A DNA stretch of 5,601 nucleotides, taken from SIG575 sp964474295 (GTDB taxonomy: Bacteria; Bacillota; Clostridia; Oscillospirales; Acutalibacteraceae). Shown here piece by piece: positions 1 to 4,379 of the stretch. Within the stretch, counting starts at the first letter, position 1, and every line of letters begins with the position of its first letter. The position numbers and the translations under genes were made by a program. The notes under the pieces are model-generated. The model was not told the origin of the DNA and searched no databases. It saw only the letters and a list, made by a program, of their open reading frames with translations. Where the stretch lies: NCBI GenBank assembly GCA_964474295.1, contig CAYYRN010000068.1, positions 1 to 5,601 of the forward strand. Reading direction: 5' to 3'.

Positions 1-48
1 CAGGCACGGTAATTGCAAAAAGCTTTACCGTGCCTGTGATTTTTATTT
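1..48. terminator. Perfect 12-bp hairpin at window edge, probable terminator
   Basis: CAGGCACGGTAA (1-12) is exactly complementary to TTACCGTGCCTG (25-36), with a 12-nt loop, and is followed on the plus strand by a T-rich run (37-48, interrupted by A and G). It most likely ends a plus-strand gene lying to the left of the window. The tail on the minus strand is outside the window, so bidirectional action cannot be judged. Confidence 0.7.
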
Positions 49-54
49 TGCGGC

Positions 55-96
55 AAAAAAACAGGCTTTCCCGAAAGGAAAAGCCCGACTTTTTTT
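55..96. terminator. Bidirectional Rho-independent terminator
   Basis: A 9-bp stem (64-72 with 77-85, one G-T pair on the minus-strand RNA) closes a 4-nt loop. It is followed by a run of T on either strand: 90-96 on plus, and the complement of A 55-61 on minus. It sits 16 nt past the stop codon of the minus-strand 69-residue gene and so ends that gene. It can also back up the hairpin at 1-36 for a plus-strand gene entering from the left. Confidence 0.85.
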
Positions 97-100
97 AAAA

Positions 101-310
101 TCAGCCGCCGAAGAATGAAGAAATAACGGCAACAACAACGTCAATAGCTGCCTGGAGAGAACCGCCCGTGAAATCAAAACCGTCAAAAAGGCTCTTGAGC
201 GAATCCCAATTGATTCCCGCTACGCTGTCGATAAAAGACTGAATAACATTTTCCCAAGGAATACTCTTGAAAAAGTCTGTTGCTGCTGTAATGATTGTGC
301 TGATATCCAT
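101..310 (-). CDS. Hypothetical 69-residue acidic amphipathic peptide
   Basis: I do not recognise a family. The start is ATG at 310, with AAAGGAG (327-321) 10 nt upstream; the stop is TGA at 103-101. The peptide has about 8 acidic and 2 basic residues. It is rich in Ile/Val/Phe and Asp/Ser and has no Cys, and its C-terminus (from about residue 52) is strongly hydrophobic and ends in Phe-Phe-Gly-Gly. No signal peptide is evident: the N-terminus carries Asp2 and no early Lys/Arg. Two related segments follow each other: SIPWENVIQSFID (16-28) and GINWDSLKSLFD (32-43), sharing an Ile-x-Trp-acid core. The gene stands alone between a consensus promoter and a terminator and is divergent from the MATE gene. 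By composition it could be a membrane-active or self-assembling amphipathic peptide (the PSM-beta-like idea is only an analogy). That the gene is real is well supported by RBS, promoter and terminator; its function is unknown. Confidence 0.8.
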   Translation of the reverse strand: MDISTIITAATDFFKSIPWENVIQSFIDSVAGINWDSLKSLFDGFDFTGGSLQAAIDVVVAVISSFFGG

Positions 311-346
311 ATGTTTTTGGCTCCTTTCAAATTTATCTTCACCTTT

Positions 347-374
347 ATTATATCTTATTTCGGATGATTGTCAA
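347..374 (-). promoter_or_regulatory. Perfect-consensus sigma-A promoter of the 69-residue peptide gene
   Basis: On the minus strand TTGACA (374-369) and TATAAT (352-347) both match consensus exactly, with a 16-bp spacer. The expected start of transcription near 340 gives a leader of about 30 nt carrying the AAAGGAG site. Just upstream of the -35 box lies an A/T-only stretch (381-403, broken by one C) with two copies of ATAATTT spaced one helical turn apart (383-389 and 393-399, plus strand), which could act as an UP element. Predicted strength is high. Confidence 0.85.
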
Positions 375-448
375 GCCGTAAAATAATTTCTAATAATTTT
401 TTAACAAAAGTAAAAACTTATCGAATATTATTTTCGTTATTATGATGA

Positions 449-477
449 TTGATATTTAATATGTATTGTATTAAAAT
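449..477 (+). promoter_or_regulatory. Probable promoter of the MATE gene
   Basis: TTGATA (449-454) and TAAAAT (472-477) are separated by 17 bp, each one base off the sigma-A consensus. A start near 484 would leave a leader of about 20 nt before ATG 506, but only about 10 nt before the GTG at 494. This favours the ATG as the true start. Confidence 0.6.
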
Positions 478-493
478 TATTTTCAGATAATTT
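474..493. repeat. 20-bp inverted repeat over the MATE -10 box, candidate operator
   Basis: AAATTAT (474-480) and ATAATTT (487-493) are perfect 7-bp arms around a 6-nt spacer. The dyad covers most of the -10 box and the expected transcription start, the position expected for a repressor site. Size and symmetry resemble MarR-type operators, but no regulator gene is nearby and AT-rich DNA produces such dyads by chance. Confidence 0.4.
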
Positions 494-496
494 GTG

Positions 497-504
497 AAGG
501 TGAG
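497..504 (+). promoter_or_regulatory. Ribosome binding site deciding the MATE start
   Basis: AAGGTGAG lies directly before ATG 506 and pairs with the anti-Shine-Dalgarno sequence through AAGG and GGTGA. Nothing similar precedes the in-frame GTG at 494, whose upstream bases are A/T only apart from a CAG. The site therefore points to ATG 506 as the start. Confidence 0.6.
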
Positions 505-505
505 A

Positions 506-1849
506 ATGTTGAACAGAGATTTGACAAAAGGCAATCCCGCATCCGTTCTTTGGAAATTTTGTCTGCCGCTTTTCGGGAGTGTTGTTTTTCAACAGCTTTA
601 TAACATTGCGGACAGCTTCGTTGCGGGTAGATTTATTAACGAAAACGCACTTGCGGCAGTCGGCAACAGCTACGAAATAACGCTTATTTTCATAGCTTTC
701 GGTTTCGGCTGCAATATCGGCTGCTCGGTTGTGGTTTCGAGATTTTTCGGAGCAAAGCGTTTTAAAGATTTAAAAACGACCGTTTATACAACACTCATTT
801 CAAGCGGAGTTTTGTGTGCCTTGCTTATGCTGTTCGGCTTTTGCTTTTCCGAAGAAATGCTGAAATTGATTAAAACACCCGCAGATATTTTTTCGGATTC
901 AAAGCTCTATCTCGACATTTATGTTTTGGGGCTTCCGTTCGTGATTTTCTACAATGTCGCAACGGGAATTTTTTCGGCACTCGGTGATTCAAAAACTCCG
1001 TTTATCTTCCTTGCGGCATCTTCAACGGGAAATATCGCTATGGATATCCTTTTTGTCACAACCTTTAAAATGGGTGTTGACGGTGTGGCTTGGGCAACTT
1101 TTATATGTCAGGGCATAAGCTGCGTTTTGGCTTTAGCGTTCATTTTTATGCGGCTTTCAAAAATCAAATCCGAAGAAAAAGCACCGATATTTTCTTGGCA
1201 CATTTTCAAAAAAATAGCCGTAATAGCTGTACCGAGCATTTTGCAGCAGAGCTTTATTTCGGTCGGAAACATAATTATTCAGGGTGTTATAAATTCGTTC
1301 GGTTCGAGCGTAACGGCAGGATATGCGGCGGCGATAAAGCTTAACAATCTTGTTATAACTTCCTTTACAACAATGGGTAACGGAATTTCAAATTACACAT
1401 CGCAGAATATCGGCGCAGGCAAGCTTGACAGAGTTCGCAGCGGATTCAAAGCGGGACTTCGTCTTGTTTGGTTGATTTGTGTTCCGCTGTTTTTACTGTA
1501 TTTCTTCTTCAGCGGAAGCCTTGTAAGTATATTCATCGACGGTGGCAGCCAAAAGGCAACGGAAGTGGGAATCGAATTTTTGAAAATCGTTTCGCCGTTT
1601 TATTTCGTTGCTTCAATGAAGCTGGTTTCCGACGGAATTTTGCGTGGTGCGGGAAAAATGAGTCAGTTTATGACCGCAACGTTTACCGACCTTGTTTTGC
1701 GTGTTGTTCTCGCAATTGTGCTGAGCGGATTTTTGGGTTCGACGGGAATATGGCTTTCGTGGCCTGTCGGCTGGATTGTCGGAACAGCGGTTTCGCTTGT
1801 CTTTTACGGCAAAGGGGAATGGAAAAAAGAACAGAAGAAAACCGAATAG
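506..1849 (+). CDS. MATE-family multidrug/metabolite efflux transporter
   Basis: This is an inner-membrane antiporter of the MATE (MatE, NorM/DinF-like) family, which uses a Na+ or H+ gradient to expel drugs or metabolites; the substrate cannot be read from sequence. From ATG 506 it is 447 residues, normal for the family. A GTG at 494 would add four residues but lacks an RBS. The pattern is about 12 hydrophobic segments in two six-helix halves. Recognisable family signatures include QQLYNIAD (29-36, with conserved Asp36), FGAK (81-84), FSALGDSKTP (156-165), QNIGAGK (300-306) in the second half and RGAGK (380-384). A short charged cytoplasmic tail ends the protein. The gene is monocistronic, divergent from the 69-residue peptide gene, and followed by a strong hairpin terminator. 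A 20-bp dyad over its -10 box suggests repressor control. The frame is intact, with no sign of decay. Family assignment is firm; substrate is unknown. Confidence 0.95.
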   Translation: MLNRDLTKGNPASVLWKFCLPLFGSVVFQQLYNIADSFVAGRFINENALAAVGNSYEITLIFIAFGFGCNIGCSVVVSRFFGAKRFKDLKTTVYTTLISSGVLCALLMLFGFCFSEEMLKLIKTPADIFSDSKLYLDIYVLGLPFVIFYNVATGIFSALGDSKTPFIFLAASSTGNIAMDILFVTTFKMGVDGVAWATFICQGISCVLALAFIFMRLSKIKSEEKAPIFSWHIFKKIAVIAVPSILQQSFISVGNIIIQGVINSFGSSVTAGYAAAIKLNNLVITSFTTMGNGISNYTSQNIGAGKLDRVRSGFKAGLRLVWLICVPLFLLYFFFSGSLVSIFIDGGSQKATEVGIEFLKIVSPFYFVASMKLVSDGILRGAGKMSQFMTATFTDLVLRVVLAIVLSGFLGSTGIWLSWPVGWIVGTAVSLVFYGKGEWKKEQKKTE

Positions 1850-1858
1850 TGCCGAAAA

Positions 1859-1911
1859 TAAAAAAATCCCGCCGTGAGCTTTCAAATAAGCCACGGCGGA
1901 ATTTTCATTTT
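1859..1911. terminator. Bidirectional terminator between convergent genes
   Basis: CCGCCGTG (1869-1876) pairs with CACGGCGG (1892-1899). An inner GCTT/AAGC stem (1878-1881 with 1888-1891) follows after a single bulged A. An A run at 1859-1866 supplies a U-tract on the minus strand, and a T-rich stretch at 1901-1911 does so on plus. It ends the MATE gene and the minus-strand 41-residue gene, and the minus-strand U-tract is the better of the two. Confidence 0.88.
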
Positions 1912-1922
1912 AACTGTAAGTC

Positions 1923-2048
1923 TCAGAATTCAAAGTTGTCTTTCTTTTTGTTCTCTTTGTCCTGCTGCTTTTTATTTTCGCCCTGAGAATAGTTCTTGTT
2001 CTGCTGGTTCTTTTGTTCCTGCTTGTTCTGATTCTTTTTCTCGTTCAT
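1923..2048 (-). CDS. Hypothetical 41-residue Lys/Asn/Gln-rich disordered protein
   Basis: This short gene reads from ATG 2048 to TGA 1923 and begins MNEKKNQNKQ. A consensus AAGGAG (2063-2058) sits 9 nt before the start. The product has 11 Lys, 9 Asn, 8 Gln and 7 acidic residues, with one Tyr and two Phe near the ends (Tyr20, Phe39, Phe41). It contains no Ala, Ile, Leu, Val, Trp, Pro, Cys, Thr, His or Arg, so it should be unfolded in solution and is not membrane-bound. It lies 77 nt downstream of the phosphatase gene on the same strand and ends before a strong terminator. I know of similar small K/N/Q-rich hypothetical proteins in Clostridia. Gamma-type small acid-soluble spore proteins share the composition, but no cleavage motif of that family is visible, so this is only an analogy. 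The optimal RBS and terminator make it likely to be translated; function is unknown. Confidence 0.72.
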   Translation of the reverse strand: MNEKKNQNKQEQKNQQNKNYSQGENKKQQDKENKKKDNFEF

Positions 2049-2072
2049 TGTGTAAAACTCCTTAAATAAATT

Positions 2073-2113
2073 CGGGATTTTATTCCCGTGCATATTTTCT
2101 GCACTTTACGGGA
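2073..2113 (-). promoter_or_regulatory. Leader with mutually exclusive hairpins, or weak terminator after the phosphatase gene
   Basis: In the minus-strand RNA, segment 1 (2113-2108, TCCCGT) can pair with segment 2 (2089-2084, ACGGGA), helped by an inner TGC/GCA helix. Segment 2 can instead pair with segment 3 (2077-2073, TCCCG) to give a 5-bp hairpin ending 10 nt before the RBS of the 41-residue gene. Neither hairpin is followed by a clean U-run, so it is a poor terminator. It may be a read-through/attenuation structure, an mRNA processing site or an RBS-proximal structure. Confidence 0.35.
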
Positions 2114-2114
2114 G

Positions 2115-2142
2115 TTTATACATTTTTAAAGCATTTCTTCAA
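2115..2142 (-). promoter_or_regulatory. Possible promoter for the 41-residue gene
   Basis: On the minus strand TTGAAG (2142-2137) and TATAAA (2120-2115) are 16 bp apart, overlapping the last codons of the phosphatase gene. Transcripts would start near 2107, within the hairpin leader. Four of six -35 bases and five of six -10 bases match consensus. The alternative is read-through from the phosphatase promoter. Confidence 0.35.
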
Positions 2143-2767
2143 AATTGTAAATGAACCTGTCCGCAACGGCTTTGATTTTTTGCGAATCTTTTTTTGAGCT
2201 TTCGTCATACACTCCCACACAGTAAAAGCCGACGCTTTTTGCGGAAGTTATGCCTGTCAGTATGTCTTCAAAAACCATACATTCTTCGGGATTAATTCCG
2301 AATTTGCCTGCGGTGGCAAGATAAATGTCGGGAAAGCCCTTGCCCCTGCCGGCTTCATTTACCGTTGTGAAAAAGTCAAACGCATCGAAAATCCCGTTCT
2401 TTTTAAGACATTCTTCAAACATTTCGGGGTCGGATGCTGTTGCAACCGCAAGACGTGTTCCGTTTTCTTTCAGAAAATTTATATACTGCTTTGCAAAAGG
2501 CTTCAAAACAACGTGCTTTGAATATTCGTCCTTTCCGCTGTCGTGCCATTCCGCCATAATTTCTTCGACGCTTTCTTTTATGCCGTATTTTTCTTTTGTG
2601 TAAACTGCGGCGTTGTATGTGCCGAGTGGGGAAATAGCCTGTATGTACCCGTCGGGAACCTGCATATTTCTGGAAAGAAAAAACTTTTCATCAACCCTTT
2701 GCCAAACCTTCATAGAGTCAAGCACTGTTCCGTCAAGGTCGAAAATCGCACCTTTAAATTTATTCAT
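2126..2767 (-). CDS. HAD-superfamily phosphatase/phosphomutase-like hydrolase (subfamily IA)
   Basis: This is a cytoplasmic haloacid-dehalogenase-type hydrolase that should act on a small phosphorylated metabolite through an aspartyl-phosphate intermediate. From ATG 2767 it has 213 residues, typical for the group. Motif I is FDLDGT (9-14), giving nucleophile Asp10 and acid/base Asp12. A helical C1 cap follows at about 18-85. Motif II lies in VATAS (108-112), with Thr110 or Ser112 as the phosphate ligand. Lys143 in GRGKGFPD is motif III, and FED (166-168) is motif IV, binding Mg2+. The arrangement resembles beta-phosphoglucomutase and related Clostridia phosphatases, but the substrate cannot be fixed, so no gene name is given. 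An in-frame GTG at 2779 would add four residues, but it lies within the RBS region. The gene has its own extended -10 promoter, divergent from the GH29 gene, and is followed by the 41-residue gene. Confidence 0.92.
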   Translation of the reverse strand: MNKFKGAIFDLDGTVLDSMKVWQRVDEKFFLSRNMQVPDGYIQAISPLGTYNAAVYTKEKYGIKESVEEIMAEWHDSGKDEYSKHVVLKPFAKQYINFLKENGTRLAVATASDPEMFEECLKKNGIFDAFDFFTTVNEAGRGKGFPDIYLATAGKFGINPEECMVFEDILTGITSAKSVGFYCVGVYDESSKKDSQKIKAVADRFIYNFEEML

Positions 2768-2771
2768 TTTA

Positions 2772-2777
2772 CACCTC
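2772..2777 (-). promoter_or_regulatory. Ribosome binding site deciding the HAD phosphatase start
   Basis: GAGGTG (2777-2772) lies 4 nt before ATG 2767. The alternative GTG start at 2779 would overlap this site and has no Shine-Dalgarno sequence of its own. The protein would then begin nine residues before the nucleophile Asp, as is usual for HAD enzymes. Confidence 0.65.
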
Positions 2778-2796
2778 ACAAAACATTATATGTGAA

Positions 2797-2825
2797 ATTA
2801 TATCATACATTCAATTAAATTTAAA
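2797..2825 (-). promoter_or_regulatory. Extended -10 promoter of the HAD phosphatase gene
   Basis: TGATATAAT on the minus strand (2805-2797) is a perfect -10 box with the TGn extension. The -35 is weak (TTTAAA, 2825-2820, 17-bp spacer). A start near 2790 gives a leader of about 23 nt. The -35 region overlaps the 10-bp palindrome TTAAATTTAA (2815-2824). A second TATAAT at 2790-2785 is too close to the start codon to be the main promoter. Confidence 0.65.
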
Positions 2826-2835
2826 GATTTATTTG

Positions 2836-2864
2836 TTGTAAAGAGCGTGAATTGCTGATATAAT
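2836..2864 (+). promoter_or_regulatory. Extended -10 promoter of the GH29 gene
   Basis: TTGTAA (2836-2841) and TATAAT (2859-2864) are 17 bp apart, with TG at 2856-2857 forming a TGn extension. A start near 2871 gives a leader of about 36 nt. Its -35 is only 10 bp from the -35 of the divergent phosphatase promoter, so the two could compete or share a regulator. Confidence 0.7.
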
Positions 2865-2889
2865 ATTATTCGCACAGGACAAAAAATCT

Positions 2890-2897
2890 AAGGCAGG
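2890..2897 (+). promoter_or_regulatory. Ribosome binding site for the TTG start of the GH29 gene
   Basis: AAGGCAGG lies 9 nt before TTG 2907, an imperfect Shine-Dalgarno sequence with one intruding C. An in-frame TAA at 2889-2891 blocks any earlier start. The next in-frame ATG (codon 43) would remove conserved N-terminal sequence, so TTG is effectively forced. Confidence 0.6.
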
Positions 2898-2906
2898 TAT
2901 AAGGCT

Positions 2907-4307
2907 TTGTTTAAGAATAAAAATAATTTAATCGAAATTGTAAACAGCGTCCTTCCCGAAAAAAGACAGGTTTCGTGGCAAAAAACCGAGTTTGCGGCTT
3001 GGGTTTATTTCGGACTTAATACGTTCGTCGGAATGCAGGAGGGAAACGGAAAAACGGAAGCGAACGCTTTTTACCCTACCGATATCGACATCAGTGAGTG
3101 GGTTGAGGTTTTTAAAAATGCCGGTATGAAAGGCGTTATACTTACCGCAAAGCACCATGACGGATTTTGTATGTGGCAAAGCGATACAACGGCTTACTGC
3201 TTGAAAAATTCACCTTATTTAAATTCAAAGGGCGATATCGTAAAAGAACTGAGCGACGAGTGTAAAAAAGCAGGCTTGAAGTTCGGATTCAGCTTTTCTC
3301 TTTGTGACAGAAATACCGAAAAAACGGGCAAAGCTTATGACGATTTGGTTTGCTCGCAGCTTACGGAGCTTTTGACAAAATACGGCGAAATTTATGAGGT
3401 CAAATTTGATTTAAACGGTGAGATAAAGCACGAATATGATTTTGAAAGGTATTATGCTCTCATCAGGTCTTTGCAGCCGTCGGCAGTTATAGTCAACGGC
3501 CCCGATGTCAGACACATAGGCAACTCAAAGGTGGTTTGCCGTCCCGAAGAATGGAACGTTATCAAGCCCGTGAACCGATTTCAAAAAATCACAAAAGCGG
3601 ACAAATCAAAGCCCGATACTTTCCGTTCCGCCGACGGTCAGGGCAAAATGGAGCTTGACCTCGGCAGTCTTAAAGCGTTGAAAAAATCAAATTCTTTCTG
3701 CTGGCAGCCTGCCGTTGCGGATATATCAATGCGTGACAGTTGGTTTTACGTCAAAAGCGAGGATGAAATTTCAATGTTCCTGCACAGGCTTAAAGATATT
3801 TATTTTTCGACTGTCGGCGGAAACACGGTTCTCGAATTGGGCGTTCCCATTGACCAAAGAGGAAGAATACACGAAGCGGAAAAATCAACTCTTGTCAGCT
3901 TCGGTGCAGATATGGAATTGCTCAAATCAAAACCGCTTATAAAGAAATCGGTTCTCACGTCAAATTGCGGAGAAGACAGCGTTGAAAATTTAAAAAGTGA
4001 TGACGAAACGTATTTCTTTTCGGGAGAAACCGATAAAAAAATCGAAATAACCGCCGACTTCGGTGAAGAAAAAATAATCAGGATGATTGAACTCGGAGAA
4101 AATCTGTCGACAGGTCAGCAAATCGAAAGTTTTTCGATTTACACTCTTAAAAACGGTAAGTTCAAAAAGGCGGAAACACATTCTGTCGTGGGCGGCAAAA
4201 AATTGATTTTGCCGAATAAGCCCACTGTTACAAGTGCCGTTAAAATCGTAATAGAAAAAACAAGAGGCTTTGCGACACTGAAAACACTTGAAATTTATTC
4301 GGCATAA
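2907..4307 (+). CDS. GH29 (alpha-L-fucosidase family) protein with altered active site
   Basis: The protein has 466 residues and starts at TTG 2907. It has no signal peptide, so it should act in the cytoplasm on imported sugars or glycosides. The catalytic (beta/alpha)8-type domain spans about 18-335. It shows GH29 landmarks: NTF (38-40), AKHHDGF (81-87), DRN (134-136), GKAYDD (141-146), a FD (167-168) whose Asp168 aligns with the family nucleophile, GPDVR (198-202), EEW (214-216), WFY (279-281) and DQRG (316-319). Residues about 345-466 form a beta-rich domain like the discoidin/F5-8C-type module seen in many GH29-B enzymes. Against the consensus I remember, several pocket residues differ: HFG to YFG (Tyr34), the EW pair to Gln44-Glu45, SPWDRN to SLCDRN, WFDGA to KFDLN, and PAEVD to PAVAD. 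The acid/base is uncertain (Glu215 or Glu214 are candidates). Fold assignment is firm, but fucosidase activity is not assured. Confidence 0.88.
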   Translation: MFKNKNNLIEIVNSVLPEKRQVSWQKTEFAAWVYFGLNTFVGMQEGNGKTEANAFYPTDIDISEWVEVFKNAGMKGVILTAKHHDGFCMWQSDTTAYCLKNSPYLNSKGDIVKELSDECKKAGLKFGFSFSLCDRNTEKTGKAYDDLVCSQLTELLTKYGEIYEVKFDLNGEIKHEYDFERYYALIRSLQPSAVIVNGPDVRHIGNSKVVCRPEEWNVIKPVNRFQKITKADKSKPDTFRSADGQGKMELDLGSLKALKKSNSFCWQPAVADISMRDSWFYVKSEDEISMFLHRLKDIYFSTVGGNTVLELGVPIDQRGRIHEAEKSTLVSFGADMELLKSKPLIKKSVLTSNCGEDSVENLKSDDETYFFSGETDKKIEITADFGEEKIIRMIELGENLSTGQQIESFSIYTLKNGKFKKAETHSVVGGKKLILPNKPTVTSAVKIVIEKTRGFATLKTLEIYSA

Positions 4308-4324
4308 AAGATATGATATTAACT

Positions 4325-4373
4325 AAAAAGGAGCTGTAAAAACACAAGTTTTTTACAGCTCCCGAATTTTTTT
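4325..4373. terminator. Strong bidirectional terminator between convergent genes
   Basis: GGAGCTGTAAAAA (4330-4342) pairs perfectly over 13 bp with 4350-4362 around a 7-nt loop. A seven-T run (4367-4373) follows on plus. An A run (4325-4329) provides a U-tract on minus. It ends the GH29 gene and, 7 nt past its stop codon, the Big_2-DUF4474 gene. Confidence 0.92.
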
Positions 4374-4379
4374 GTTAAA

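Noticed and set aside
101..310. Bacteriocin, toxin of a toxin-antitoxin pair, or ubiquitin-like modifier (because of the terminal Gly-Gly)
   Set aside because: The peptide is acidic with no leader or double-glycine cleavage site inside, there is no partner or immunity gene, and it is too short and helical-looking for a ubiquitin fold. The Gly-Gly end is noted only.
381..403. ATAATTT repeats as a CRISPR-like or iteron repeat array
   Set aside because: There are only two 7-bp copies in a 23-bp AT tract, better explained as an UP-like element of the adjacent promoter.
494..505. GTG 494 as the MATE start
   Set aside because: There is no RBS before it and it lies only about 10 nt from the likely transcription start; ATG 506 has AAGGTGAG directly upstream and matches usual MATE N-termini.
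101..1849. MATE pump as the dedicated exporter of the neighbouring 69-residue peptide
   Set aside because: Known MATE substrates are small organic molecules, the genes are divergent with separate promoters, and nothing in the sequence links them beyond adjacency.
1613..1894. Minus-strand open frame antisense to the MATE gene
   Set aside because: It starts inside the bidirectional terminator, has a biased low-complexity product, and lies opposite a clear gene.
1468..1986. Long plus-strand open frame overlapping the end of the MATE gene
   Set aside because: It is another frame of the MATE coding sequence running into the terminator and 41-residue gene; its product is Cys/Arg/Phe-rich with no family resemblance and no RBS.
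1874..2065. Plus-strand open frame after the MATE stop
   Set aside because: It begins within the terminator hairpin and is the complement of the 41-residue gene, which has a far better RBS and start.
2325..2818. Several plus-strand open frames opposite the phosphatase gene
   Set aside because: The minus-strand frame has all four HAD motifs; the plus-strand frames show no motif and no ribosome binding site.
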